Origin: Pseudomonas sp. PICF141
GTDB taxonomy: Bacteria; Pseudomonadota; Gammaproteobacteria; Pseudomonadales; Pseudomonadaceae
Length of the DNA stretch: 64,000 nt
Assembly: GCF_002286815.1 (NCBI RefSeq)
Contig: NZ_MUNM01000073.1
Span: 62,001-126,000, forward strand
Direction of reading: 5' to 3'
The translations under genes and the position numbers were made by a program. Under the pieces are notes generated by a model, which had not been told where the DNA came from, made no database searches, and was given only the letters and a program-made list of their open reading frames with translations. Shown one piece after another: positions 36,695 through 46,247 of this stretch. Within the stretch, counting starts at the first letter, position 1, and every line of letters begins with the position of its first letter.

Positions 36695-38053
36695 TTAGTG
36701 CTTTTCGCCAGCCAGCTTGTGTTCCAGGTAGTGGATGTTGACTCCGCCTTCGCAGAAGCCAGCATCGCGGACCAGGTCACGGTGCAGCGGGATGTTGGTC
36801 TTGATCCCGTCGACCACGATTTCGTCCAGCGCATTGCGCATGCGCGCCATGGCTTCGTCACGGGTGGCGCCGTAGGTGATCAGCTTGCCGATCAACGAAT
36901 CGTAGTTCGGCGGAACGGCATAGCCACTGTACAGGTGCGAATCGACGCGAACGCCGTTGCCGCCTGGCGCGTGGAAATGCTTGACCGTGCCTGGGCTAGG
37001 CATGAAGGTTTTCGGGTCTTCGGCGTTGATCCGGCATTCCAGCGCGTGACCGCGGATAACGACGTCATCCTGGGTATACGACAGCTTGTTGCCAGCGGCG
37101 ATGCTGAGCATCTCCTTGACGATGTCGATGCCGGTGACCATTTCCGATACCGGGTGTTCTACCTGGACACGAGTGTTCATCTCGATGAAGTAGAAGTGGC
37201 CGTTCTCGTACAGGAACTCGAACGTGCCGGCGCCACGGTAGCCGATGTCGATGCAAGCCTTGACGCAGCGAGCGAGGACTTCAGCGCGTGCTTTCTCGTC
37301 GATGCCCGGTGCCGGCGCTTCTTCGAGAACCTTCTGGTGGCGACGTTGCAGCGAGCAATCGCGGTCGCCCAGATGGATAGCGTGGCCCTGGCCGTCGGAA
37401 AGAACTTGAACTTCCACGTGGCGTGGGTTGGTCAGGAATTTTTCCAGGTAGACCATCGGGTTGCCGAACGCTGCGCCCGCTTCGGAGCGGGTCAGTTTCG
37501 CCGAGGAGATCAGGTCTTCCTCTTTGTACACCACGCGCATGCCGCGACCACCACCGCCGCCAGCGGCTTTGATGATCACCGGATAACCGACTTCGCGGCC
37601 GATGCCCAGAGCGGTTTCTTCGTCTTCCGGCAACGGGCCGTCGGAACCCGGAACGGTTGGAACGCCGGCGGCGATCATGGCGTGCTTGGCCGATACCTTG
37701 TCGCCCATCAGGCGAATGGTCTCGGCTTTCGGGCCAATGAACGCGAAGCCGGAATTCTCGACCTGTTCGGCAAAGTCGGCGTTTTCCGCTAGAAAGCCGT
37801 AGCCTGGGTGGATAGCGGTAGCGCCAGTCACTTCAGCGGCGGCGATGATGGCCGGAATGTGCAGGTAAGAGTGCGCGGCCGAGGCCGGGCCGATGCAGAC
37901 GGATTCGTCTGCCAGGCCCAGGTGCATCAGCTCTTTGTCGGCCTTGGAGTAAACGGCAACAGTCTTGATGCCCATCTCTTTGCAGGCACGCAGGATCCGC
38001 AGGGCGATCTCACCGCGGTTGGCGATCAGAACTTTTTCCAACTTCGCAGTCAT
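36695..38053 (-). CDS. accC: acetyl-CoA carboxylase, biotin carboxylase subunit AccC
   Basis: ATP-dependent carboxylation of biotin on AccB, the first committed step of fatty-acid synthesis. It is 452 residues: KVLIANRGEIALRILRA at the N-terminus, the ATP-grasp glycine loop AAGGGGGRGMRVV, EMNTRVQVEHPVSE and ECRINAEDP. It is the second gene of accB-accC, 17 bases after accB. Confidence 0.98.
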   Translation of the reverse strand: MTAKLEKVLIANRGEIALRILRACKEMGIKTVAVYSKADKELMHLGLADESVCIGPASAAHSYLHIPAIIAAAEVTGATAIHPGYGFLAENADFAEQVENSGFAFIGPKAETIRLMGDKVSAKHAMIAAGVPTVPGSDGPLPEDEETALGIGREVGYPVIIKAAGGGGGRGMRVVYKEEDLISSAKLTRSEAGAAFGNPMVYLEKFLTNPRHVEVQVLSDGQGHAIHLGDRDCSLQRRHQKVLEEAPAPGIDEKARAEVLARCVKACIDIGYRGAGTFEFLYENGHFYFIEMNTRVQVEHPVSEMVTGIDIVKEMLSIAAGNKLSYTQDDVVIRGHALECRINAEDPKTFMPSPGTVKHFHAPGGNGVRVDSHLYSGYAVPPNYDSLIGKLITYGATRDEAMARMRNALDEIVVDGIKTNIPLHRDLVRDAGFCEGGVNIHYLEHKLAGEKH

Positions 38054-38070
38054 CAAAGTTTCTCCGCGGT

Positions 38071-38544
38071 TCAAACGATGGTGAACAGCGGTTGGTCGTA
38101 CTCAACCGGCTGGCCGTCTTCGACGAGGATGGATTCGATCACACCGCTGGCTTCAGCTTCGATGTGGTTCATCATCTTCATGGCTTCGACGATGCACAGG
38201 GTGTCGCCTTTCTTCACGGTCTGGCCGACTTCAACGAAGGACGGCGAGGACGGCGAGGATTTGCGATAGAAAGTACCGACCATCGGCGAGCGCGCAACGT
38301 TGCCGTTCAGCGCAGGCGCAGCCGGGGCTGCAGGAGCAGCGGCGGCAACCGGAGCGGCAGCGACAGGTGCTGGCGCTGGCGCCGGTGCCGGAGCATGCAT
38401 AGGAGCGGGAGCGTAGTACTGCTGAGCCGGCGTCTTGCTGTGACGGCTGATGCGTACGGACTCTTCGCCTTCCTTGATCTCGAGTTCGTCGATACCGGAC
38501 TCTTCCAGCAACTCGATCAGTTTCTTAACTTTACGGATATCCAT
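38071..38544 (-). CDS. accB: biotin carboxyl carrier protein AccB
   Basis: Biotinyl carrier of acetyl-CoA carboxylase, 157 residues. It has an N-terminal helical domain, an Ala/Pro-rich flexible linker (about 50-80) and a C-terminal biotinyl domain with the biotin-accepting lysine in EAMKM. It is the first gene of accBC. Confidence 0.98.
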   Translation of the reverse strand: MDIRKVKKLIELLEESGIDELEIKEGEESVRISRHSKTPAQQYYAPAPMHAPAPAPAPAPVAAAPVAAAAPAAPAAPALNGNVARSPMVGTFYRKSSPSSPSFVEVGQTVKKGDTLCIVEAMKMMNHIEAEASGVIESILVEDGQPVEYDQPLFTIV

Positions 38545-38593
38545 GAATCATCAACTCCCAAGGGTCGGTCAGGGGGCGTTTAACGCTTGTTGT

Positions 38594-39046
38594 TCAAGCT
38601 GTTGCCTGTGTTTCAAGCTGCTCTAGGGCGGCCTCCAGGGCCAGTCGATAACCGCTGGCGCCAAGGCCGCAGATCACTCCCACCGCAACGTCGGAGAAGT
38701 AAGAGTGATGGCGGAAAGGTTCGCGTTTGTGCACGTTAGATAAATGCACTTCGATGAATGGGATGCTCACTGCCAGCAGCGCGTCACGTAATGCGACACT
38801 TGTATGCGTAAAAGCTGCTGGATTGATCAGGATGAAGTCCACACCTTCGCTGCGGGCAGCGTGGATGCGATCGATCAATTCGTACTCGGCGTTGCTTTGC
38901 AGATAGAGCAAATGGTGGCCGGCATTGCGTGCCCGCTGTTCCAGATCCTGATTGATCTGCGCCAGTGTCGTTGCACCGTAGACGCCCGGTTCCCGAGTGC
39001 CGAGCAGGTTCAGGTTGGGGCCGTGTAACACCAATAAGGTCGCCAT
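38594..39046 (-). CDS. aroQ: type II 3-dehydroquinate dehydratase AroQ
   Basis: Shikimate pathway, 3-dehydroquinate to 3-dehydroshikimate. It is 150 residues with LHGPNLNLLGTREPGVYG (flexible lid Arg and catalytic Tyr), NPAAFTHTSVALRDAL and EVHLSNVHKREPFRHHS. The ATG at 39046 has an AAAGGAG site. It lies just upstream of accBC on the same strand. Confidence 0.97.
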   Translation of the reverse strand: MATLLVLHGPNLNLLGTREPGVYGATTLAQINQDLEQRARNAGHHLLYLQSNAEYELIDRIHAARSEGVDFILINPAAFTHTSVALRDALLAVSIPFIEVHLSNVHKREPFRHHSYFSDVAVGVICGLGASGYRLALEAALEQLETQATA

Positions 39047-39178
39047 CTGCCGCTCCTTTGTCATCTGTGTGCAATTGTCAGAACCCGGCGACTATGCCGC
39101 AAAGCCTTTGTGACTGTCCAGTTCTATGCAATAGCCAGCACGATGGCCGATGTTTACGCGAAATATATGACCGGGCAA

Positions 39179-40918
39179 TTAAATCTGGTCATTTGCTTTC
39201 GCAACACGTTCGGCGAAGTTTTTCGCGCTGATTTCGCCAATCACCCGCACATCGACACGTTCGACGCCGTCCTTGCCGAAAAACATCAGCGCCGGAGGAC
39301 CGAATAGTTGGTAGCGGTCGAGCAGGGCGCGTTGTTCGGCGTTGCTGGCAGTGATGTCGAAACGAATCAATCGATAACCTTTGAGGCGTTTGACGACATT
39401 GGCATCGGTGAGCACTTCGTGTTCGATGACTTTGCAGCTGATGCACCAGTCGGCGTACCAATCGAGCAGCAGCGGTGTGCCATCGGCTTTGGCTTCGGCC
39501 AGAACGCGGTCCAGTTCGGCTGGCGTGGTGATGGTTTGCCAGTTGCCGGCGATGGGTGGTTGACCGTTGCTGGCGACATTGCGCGGTTGGCCAATGGGGT
39601 TGAACGGATCGGTCTGGCCACTGAAGGCGCCGTACCAGCAAGCCAGGGCATAAAACAGCAAGAACATCCCCAGCAATTGCCCCAGGCGTTTTCTGGGCGG
39701 TTTATAGACGAATTCCAGTGCGCCCATAAACAACCCGACGCCACCGGCGAGCAAGCCGATCAACAGCAAGGTGATCTGGCCCGGCAGTACCCGGCTGAGC
39801 AAGGCAATCGCCAGCCCGAGCAACAGCACCCCAATCGCATTTTTCACGTAGATCAGCCATGGCCCGCTTCTCGGCAGCCAGGCCGCGCCGCCGGTTGCTA
39901 CCAGCAACAGCGGTGCACCCATGCCCAGGCCGAGCATGAACAATTTCAAGCCGCCGCCCAGCGCATCGCCGCTGGCGCTGATGTATAGCAGCGCGCCGGC
40001 CAGCGGTGCCGATACACACGGCGAAACCAGCAGGCTCGACACCACGCCCAGCCCGGCCGCGCCCCACAATGAGCCGCCTTCGGTACGTCCGGCGATCCGG
40101 TCCAGGCGGCTGCTGATGGCATGGGGGAGCTTCAGTTCGAATACACCAAACATGGCCAGGGCAAATACAACGAAAAACATCGCGAACGGCACCAGCACCC
40201 AAGCCGACTGCAAGCGCGCCTGAAGATTGAGCTGTGCGCCGAACATTCCCATCAAGGCGCCGAGCAGGGCGAAACAGAGGGCCATCGGCAATACGTAAGC
40301 CAGCGACAGGTTGAAGCCGCGTAACCCGCCAACCTGTCCGCGCAGGACCACCCCGGAGAGGATCGGCAGCATCGGCAGCACGCAGGGGGTGAAGGTCAGG
40401 CCCACTCCTGCAAGAAAAAACAGCGCCAGTTCGCGCCAGCTCCAGGCTGTGGTCGCGGCACCGTCGCCATCAATACTCAGGCGTTCGGTCTCAGGCGGAT
40501 AACACAGGCCTTTGTCGGCACAGCCCTGATAGGTCACGACCAGCGTAAAGGCGCGTGAGTCGGTGCGTGGCAGTTCTACATCGAGAATGCCGTGGTAAAC
40601 CTCGACATCGCCGAAGAACTCATCGTGCTTTTGTTCGCCTTTGGGCAATTGCGCCGCGCCCAGGCCAATGTCGGCCGGGTCGGCGCGAAACTGGAAGCGA
40701 TGGCGGTAGAGGTAGTAACCCTCGGTAGCGACGAAACGCAGTTTGATCGATTGCGGCGTACTTTCTACCAGGCTCAACTTGAACGCTTCGCGCACCGGCA
40801 GGAAGTCGGCGCTGTTGTTGACTGAACCCAGGGTGGAACTGGGCCGACTGTCCAGCAACCCGGCGGCGGAGGCCGGCAGGGCGAGTACTAAAAACAGCAG
40901 GCAAAGCAAACGGCGCAT
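39179..40918 (-). CDS. dsbD: thiol:disulfide interchange protein DsbD (DipZ)
   Basis: Transfers electrons from thioredoxin across the inner membrane to periplasmic DsbC, DsbG and cytochrome c maturation partners. It is 579 residues. The signal peptide is followed by an alpha domain with CADKGLC, eight helices with the paired cysteines in FTPCVLPML and SPCVSAPLAG, and a C-terminal thioredoxin domain with WCISCK. The ATG at 40918 is placed directly before the signal peptide; longer frames run through a repeat. Confidence 0.95.
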   Translation of the reverse strand: MRRLLCLLFLVLALPASAAGLLDSRPSSTLGSVNNSADFLPVREAFKLSLVESTPQSIKLRFVATEGYYLYRHRFQFRADPADIGLGAAQLPKGEQKHDEFFGDVEVYHGILDVELPRTDSRAFTLVVTYQGCADKGLCYPPETERLSIDGDGAATTAWSWRELALFFLAGVGLTFTPCVLPMLPILSGVVLRGQVGGLRGFNLSLAYVLPMALCFALLGALMGMFGAQLNLQARLQSAWVLVPFAMFFVVFALAMFGVFELKLPHAISSRLDRIAGRTEGGSLWGAAGLGVVSSLLVSPCVSAPLAGALLYISASGDALGGGLKLFMLGLGMGAPLLLVATGGAAWLPRSGPWLIYVKNAIGVLLLGLAIALLSRVLPGQITLLLIGLLAGGVGLFMGALEFVYKPPRKRLGQLLGMFLLFYALACWYGAFSGQTDPFNPIGQPRNVASNGQPPIAGNWQTITTPAELDRVLAEAKADGTPLLLDWYADWCISCKVIEHEVLTDANVVKRLKGYRLIRFDITASNAEQRALLDRYQLFGPPALMFFGKDGVERVDVRVIGEISAKNFAERVAKANDQI

Positions 40919-40980
40919 GACAATCTCGCGTATCGAAAGTGTGGGCATGATAGCGGACGTCGGAAGGGTATGCAGGAAGC

Positions 40981-41091
40981 ATGATCGTTCCCGCGCTCTG
41001 CGTGGGAATGCAGCCCGGGACGCTCTGCGTCCCAACAGTGGACGCAGAGCGTCCATTGAGGCGTTCCCACGCAGAGCGTGGGAACGATCAT
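40981..41091. repeat. REP-like element, 'gatcgttcccacgctctgcgtggga' family
   Basis: Nested palindromes: outer arms atgatcgttcc / ggaacgatcat and inner gcgctctgcgtggga / cccacgcagagcg, with another hairpin inside. A second copy lies at 56299-56411. It sits upstream of dsbD. Confidence 0.85.
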
Positions 41092-41106
41092 TGGGAAGAG
41101 AAACTG

Positions 41107-43056
41107 TCAGACGCGAAAGGCCTGAACGGCTGTATGCAATCGCCCGCCCAGCACCAACAAATTCTCCCCTTGTTCACGCCCCTCGCCGATGCGCAGCAGA
41201 TTATCCCCACCCAATTGGTGAATCCGCTCACTGTGATCGCGTATTTCGCTGACAGCGCCGCTCTGTTGGGCGGTGACATCGGCGATGCGCACGGCGGTGT
41301 CGGCAATGGTCTGGATTGCCCCGACGATTTTATCCAGTGCCCCGTCGGCTGCCTGGGCCTGATTGGCCGTGGCTTCGGCGTGTTCGACCTGGGCACGCAT
41401 GCCATCGACCGATTGCCGCGCGGCGGTTTGCAGGCCGGCGATCAATGTCTGGATCTCGGCCGTCGCCCCGGCGGTGCGTTGCGCCAGTGAGCGAACTTCC
41501 TCGGCCACCACTGCAAACCCCCGGCCCATTTCTCCGGCACGGGCCGCTTCGATGGCGGCGTTCAGGGCCAGCAGATTGGTCTGGTCGGCAATCGAGCGGA
41601 TCACCGTCAGTACACCGCCGATGGTCGCTGACTCCTCGGCCAGATGCTCGATCATTTGTGCGTTGCCTTGCACTTCACCCACCAACGCATGCAGGCCGGT
41701 GAGGCTCAGTCCGATCACTTTCTGCCCGTGTTCCACCGCAAGTCCGGCATGGCGGCTGGCATCGGCGGCCTGGCTGGCGTCACCGGCGACTTGTTGAATC
41801 GTCGCTTCAAGCTCACCCAAAGAGTCGCGGATCAACGCGGTGTCGCCGGCCTGATGCTCGGCGCCACTGTGCAGGTCATTGCTTAATTCGGCCAACGTTC
41901 GGCTGCTGCCGGCGACTTGCTCGGCATTGAGGCGAATGGTGCCGACCAGGTCGACCAGATAGGCGCGCAAGCGATTGAGCGAGGCTTGAATGTCATGCAG
42001 CTCGCGGTTGGTCGCGCCCAGTTGAATGTCGCGGCTGAAGTCACCTTCGGCCCAGGTCGACAGCGCCGGGGCAAGGTTGGTCAGGGTTCGGGCCAGGCGT
42101 CGCTGCAAGGTATCGATGAGCAATGCGATCAGCAGAATCAGCCCGATCATCACCCCTTGCATCAGCCGCACTTCGCTCTGGATCTGCCCGTGCTGGGCGC
42201 GCACCACCGGTTCCAGTCCGGCGATGGACTGCTGCACGGCGGTGATTTTCACGTGCGTCGCAGCGCTGAGGTCGGCGCGTTTCTGGATCTGTTCGCGGGT
42301 GCGCGCCAGTTCCGAAGGGTAGCGGCTGAGCAGGCTGTTGAGTTCCCGCTTAAGGCCGACGCCAACCTCTTCGGCGACGGTTTTCTCAGTGTTGTCCAAC
42401 CCCATCATCGCGGCGAAATCATCGGTATTCGATTCGGTGCTGGCGGTCACGCCAAGTAGCGGTAAAGCGTCCAGTTGCGCGGCTTGAGTGCGGATGTTAG
42501 CGACTTCCCGCTCGACATCGGCGGCCAGTTCGCTACGACCACTGCTGACCAGTTTGTCCCGGGCCAGTGACAATTTACCCAAGTGCTGGGAAGCGACGAG
42601 CAAAGGCGTCAGATAGGACGCGTTGCCACTGGCGTATTGGCTGAGTTGATCGAGGCTGGCGCTGAGTTCGCGTTCGGCCTGCAGCAGCAGTGCTTGCGGG
42701 TCGCCGGCGAGTTTGCCGGCGGCCAGCAGGTCGGTTTTGCCGAATTCAGCCAGATTCGACAGGCTGGGGCGCAAGGTATCGGCCAATGCCGGTGGCAACT
42801 CAGCGAGTTCCGCTTGCAAGGCGTCGATGGCCTGGCTGGCGCTGCTCAGGCGCAGGGCATCGCCGCTGGCCAGGTAATCCTCGACGTTGCGCGCTACTTC
42901 ATTTTGAAACTGCTGAGAAAGGCCCAGATAACGCTCCATCAACAGATAGGGGCGCTCCAGGGCTTTTTGCGACCACCAGAGCGTGGCGCCAAGGGCCACG
43001 CACACGGCGACCAGAAGGAGGGTATTGAGGTTGGTCAACAGCTTCAAGCGCATCAT
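41107..43056 (-). CDS. ctpL: methyl-accepting chemotaxis protein (CtpL-like)
   Basis: A 649-residue transmembrane chemoreceptor. Helix 1 is at about 10-30; a large helical periplasmic ligand domain follows (about 31-300), then helix 2 (VMIGLILLIALLIDTL), a HAMP region and a cytoplasmic signalling tip with the conserved NLLALNAAIEAARAGEMGRG. In P. aeruginosa the gene between dipZ and gcbA is ctpL, implicated in phosphate chemotaxis. The symbol rests on synteny and layout, so the ligand here is uncertain. Confidence 0.85.
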   Translation of the reverse strand: MMRLKLLTNLNTLLLVAVCVALGATLWWSQKALERPYLLMERYLGLSQQFQNEVARNVEDYLASGDALRLSSASQAIDALQAELAELPPALADTLRPSLSNLAEFGKTDLLAAGKLAGDPQALLLQAERELSASLDQLSQYASGNASYLTPLLVASQHLGKLSLARDKLVSSGRSELAADVEREVANIRTQAAQLDALPLLGVTASTESNTDDFAAMMGLDNTEKTVAEEVGVGLKRELNSLLSRYPSELARTREQIQKRADLSAATHVKITAVQQSIAGLEPVVRAQHGQIQSEVRLMQGVMIGLILLIALLIDTLQRRLARTLTNLAPALSTWAEGDFSRDIQLGATNRELHDIQASLNRLRAYLVDLVGTIRLNAEQVAGSSRTLAELSNDLHSGAEHQAGDTALIRDSLGELEATIQQVAGDASQAADASRHAGLAVEHGQKVIGLSLTGLHALVGEVQGNAQMIEHLAEESATIGGVLTVIRSIADQTNLLALNAAIEAARAGEMGRGFAVVAEEVRSLAQRTAGATAEIQTLIAGLQTAARQSVDGMRAQVEHAEATANQAQAADGALDKIVGAIQTIADTAVRIADVTAQQSGAVSEIRDHSERIHQLGGDNLLRIGEGREQGENLLVLGGRLHTAVQAFRV

Positions 43057-43104
43057 GGTCTACCAACGGCAGAATGGTAAGTGCCTGAAGTTATTGCGTT
43101 TCTA

Positions 43105-44769
43105 TTACAGAGTTATGACCGAATGGGTCGATTCCGATGAAAAAGTGGCACTTTGCTCTCGCGCGGCTTGTACCCGGTTACGTCCCTCGTTCTTCGCGCG
43201 GTACAGCGCCTCGTCGGCCTGGCTGGCCATCAGCAGACTGTCAGAATTTTCGCGCAATTCGACGACGCCGGCACTGAACGTGCACCACAGATCCTGCGGC
43301 TGAGCGGGGTAGTGAATTTCGGCAAAGCGCTGACGGATTTCATCGAGCACCTTGCAGGCCGATTCGATATCAGTGTCCGGCATGACGATGGCGAACTCTT
43401 CGCCGCCATAACGGCCAATGAAGTCGGTCTTGCGCAACCGCTGCTTGAGGAACAGCGCCAGGCTCTTGATCACTCGGTCGCCCATGGGATGGCCGTGACT
43501 GTCGTTGACCCGTTTGAAGTGGTCGATGTCGAGCATCGCAAAGCTCAGCGGCTTGCTTTCGCGGCGGGCGCGGAATGAACAGTCTTCGAGCAATTGCAGA
43601 ATGTGAGTGTGGTTATACAAACCGGTCAGGCTGTCGCGCACCATCCGCGCTTTCAGATTGCGCGCCCGCGCCGCGCGGTTGCGCACGGTGGTGATCAGGT
43701 GTCGTGGTTTGATCGGTTTGGTCAGAAAGTCGTCGCCGCCTTCGCTCATGGCGTCGAGTTGTTTGTCCAGATCGTCTTCGGCCGACAGATAAATGATCGG
43801 CACGCTGACATAGCGGTCGTTATGGCGGATCACCTTGGCCAGTTCGGTACCGGTGCAGGCCGGCATGTACATGTCGAGGATGATCAGGTCCGGCTGGAAA
43901 TCCGCCAGTTCGGCCATGGCCTGGATCGGTTCGATCAAGGTCCGCGTCACGATCCCGGCACTGTTGAGCAAGCGCTCGGTGTGCAAGGCCTGGGCGCGGG
44001 AGTCATCGATGATCAGCACTTTATAGGGTTCGTACTGGGCGACGCAGGTCAGGACTTCGATTTTTTCCAGCAGGCTCGAGGCTTCGAGCGTGCCGGTGAG
44101 AAATTCCTGGCCTCCGGCACGCACGGCGGCGAGGCGGGTCGGGGTATCGGTTTCGTGCAGGCTGAAAAACAACAGCGGCAAGGGCTGATCAAGACCTTCC
44201 TGGGCTTCGGCCGCCAGTTTCAGGCCGATGCCGGCGCCGCTGAAGTCGACGTCCATGACAATCGCCGCCGGCAAGCGTTCGACCATCGAGGAGCGGAACG
44301 CGGCGACACTGTCGAGGGATTGGGCACTCAGCCCGAAAAATTCAAGTTGTTTGGCCAGCCGTTCGGCCCGGTCGTGATCTTGCAGCATCACGTAGATCGG
44401 CTTGCGCAGTGGCGGCAGGAAGGTTTGTTCGAGCTGATCGCCATGACGCAGGCCGGTGCGGGACAGGCGCTGCATCAGACGATTGAGTTCAGTGATCAGT
44501 CCGCTGCTCAGGCGTCCGCGATTGGCATCGACCGCTTCCAGCGACTGGCCGATGTGGCGCGCCAGTTGAGTGTGTTCCGGTTGTTCGAAACGTTCGGCAA
44601 AACGCAGCAGGCGCAGATTGGCTTCACTCAGCTCCGACAAGTCGGTAGTGGACCATTCGTTGCGCTGCAGGCGTTGCCATATCTCAAGAATCTGACGTGC
44701 CTGATGAATTACCCGCTGGGCAAAATGGTGCTTGAGGCGCTCACGGCTGGGGTCTTCTGGCTCGGTCAT
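43105..44769 (-). CDS. gcbA: diguanylate cyclase GcbA (two receiver domains plus GGDEF)
   Basis: Makes cyclic-di-GMP and promotes surface attachment in P. fluorescens and P. aeruginosa. It is 554 residues: an N-terminal helical part, a degenerate receiver (about 125-245, lacking the usual acidic and lysine residues), an intact receiver with phosphorylatable Asp in IILDMYMP, and a GGDEF domain with an active GGEEF preceded by the RxxD inhibitory site (RKTD). It is soluble, and transcribed away from the type VI operon to its right. Confidence 0.92.
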   Translation of the reverse strand: MTEPEDPSRERLKHHFAQRVIHQARQILEIWQRLQRNEWSTTDLSELSEANLRLLRFAERFEQPEHTQLARHIGQSLEAVDANRGRLSSGLITELNRLMQRLSRTGLRHGDQLEQTFLPPLRKPIYVMLQDHDRAERLAKQLEFFGLSAQSLDSVAAFRSSMVERLPAAIVMDVDFSGAGIGLKLAAEAQEGLDQPLPLLFFSLHETDTPTRLAAVRAGGQEFLTGTLEASSLLEKIEVLTCVAQYEPYKVLIIDDSRAQALHTERLLNSAGIVTRTLIEPIQAMAELADFQPDLIILDMYMPACTGTELAKVIRHNDRYVSVPIIYLSAEDDLDKQLDAMSEGGDDFLTKPIKPRHLITTVRNRAARARNLKARMVRDSLTGLYNHTHILQLLEDCSFRARRESKPLSFAMLDIDHFKRVNDSHGHPMGDRVIKSLALFLKQRLRKTDFIGRYGGEEFAIVMPDTDIESACKVLDEIRQRFAEIHYPAQPQDLWCTFSAGVVELRENSDSLLMASQADEALYRAKNEGRNRVQAAREQSATFSSESTHSVITL

Positions 44770-45095
44770 ATCCTGACTACTAGGTAGGGTGCATGCTGAG
44801 ATCGACTGGTGGCTCTATGCTAGCACCTCTTTTCGATTGCATGAGTGTCGCAGGTCAATAATCTGCGAAGCGATGTTATTCAGTTTCTGACCCGTGAGTC
44901 TCGGCCAGAGCGTCACTGGCCGATAGAGCCTGATGAATCAGGTGTTTGAGGACATCTCCTGGTCATTTCAAGGCAACTTCCCATGTCTCGGCGAGCCTCG
45001 TCTGTCAGGTATTTCTGATTTTTCGGCCAAACGATCCGGTCGGGAATTGCGGCTGATAGGGTTCAGGGATTCCCTTAGTCGCTCGTCTGCAAACC
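44770..45095. other. intergenic region with no convincing gene
   Basis: 326 bases between divergent gcbA and the type VI operon. It must hold both promoters. A short hairpin, ggccagagcgtcactggcc, lies near 44908. I see no protein-like frame and no recognisable operator. Confidence 0.5.
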
Positions 45096-46247
45096 ATGAC
45101 CCAGTGTTTCAAACAACACCCCATAGATGATCAGCGCCTGAACCAAAACAGCACGCCCGTTGCTGACTGTGAATGCAAAGAGGTGCGGCTTTATGGCAGC
45201 AAGACCCTCGTTACGGACGTGCCGATTCTGACTTGCGCATGCCTCTGGCGTACCTTCCAGCGCGAGGCGGAAGAAATCGTCGCACCTAAAGGCGTATTGA
45301 TTGCGGACCCCGTTGAGCGCAACCGCGCTATCAATGCTGCGTACGCTCGACTTTGGTTGCACGACTCGCGGTTTCAGTGGGCCGGGTTGGCGGCGTTTGC
45401 TTCCAAGCAGGTCGGTTGCGGATTGTTGCATGCGGCGGACAGCGTCGAACGCATCAGTGATGAGCGTGAGACGAGGCAGGTATTGCGAGACAGCCGCCGC
45501 GAATCCGGATTATTGACGACGGGCAAGATGGCCGAGCAGACAGATGCGTTGCGTAACTATAGAGAAGCCGATGCGCGCAATCCTGTGCCATCTGTGGATT
45601 TTCGTTCAGCGGGGGAAGACTTGTCGTTGGTGCAACAGCAATTCCGGCATGTGCACGACATGATGGCGCTGGGCAATACCACGCTGTTTCTGGATGTTTA
45701 TCCGCTGCATGAGTTTTATGCGAAGCGTGGGTTGGGGGAGTTGAAGCAGTGTCTGAAGGCGCGGGCGGGCATCTATGGGCATTCAAAGTTTCCGGTGCTT
45801 TGGCCGGTGAGGCAGGAAAAGCTCCAGTTCGGAATGGATTATCCCGAAATTTTGCCAGCTTTTGAGGCGATAGAGGCAGGGGACATTTTCAGAAGCGTGG
45901 AGTATTTGGCGCTGCATGAGCAGAAAAATATTCTCCAGCCGACAATTTACCAAGATCGTCGATTGGTGGCTTTGCTGCGTGGCAACCACGCTTCCTACGT
46001 CACGGGGTTTCCTTCAGGCGTTGCCCAGGCAATTGAGCTGACCCTTACCAGCCAATGCCAGCGCGTCGAGGACGGGCGAACTATCGTTTTTGGCGACAAC
46101 CCGCTGGCGGACTTGTCGGACCTCAAGCAACGAATGGCATTCGTACTCCGGGCGGCGACACGCTTTGATCAGATGCTCAGCGATCACAACCGTAGTGCAT
46201 TAGAGCAATCGATCAACGAGATCGCATCGGGCGGCAGCGGGCTATGA
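45096..46247 (+). CDS. DUF2515-type protein, first gene of a type VI secretion operon
   Basis: 383 residues, no signal peptide. It has a Cys-rich start (DCECKEV, then TCACLWRTFQREAEEI), followed by AGLAAFASKQVGCGLLHA and YGHSKFPVLWPVR, which I associate with the DUF2515 family seen beside Hcp genes in Pseudomonas. The role is unknown: an effector, an effector-loading protein or an accessory is possible. The ATG at 45096 lacks a good ribosome site. It overlaps the next gene by 4 bases. The cluster interrupts the gcbA-DUF2333 order known from P. aeruginosa. Confidence 0.7.
   Translation: MTQCFKQHPIDDQRLNQNSTPVADCECKEVRLYGSKTLVTDVPILTCACLWRTFQREAEEIVAPKGVLIADPVERNRAINAAYARLWLHDSRFQWAGLAAFASKQVGCGLLHAADSVERISDERETRQVLRDSRRESGLLTTGKMAEQTDALRNYREADARNPVPSVDFRSAGEDLSLVQQQFRHVHDMMALGNTTLFLDVYPLHEFYAKRGLGELKQCLKARAGIYGHSKFPVLWPVRQEKLQFGMDYPEILPAFEAIEAGDIFRSVEYLALHEQKNILQPTIYQDRRLVALLRGNHASYVTGFPSGVAQAIELTLTSQCQRVEDGRTIVFGDNPLADLSDLKQRMAFVLRAATRFDQMLSDHNRSALEQSINEIASGGSGL

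Noticed and set aside
40981..41091. CRISPR-like repeats
   Set aside because: The repeats are palindromic, unevenly spaced and limited to one nested hairpin; they are REP-type.
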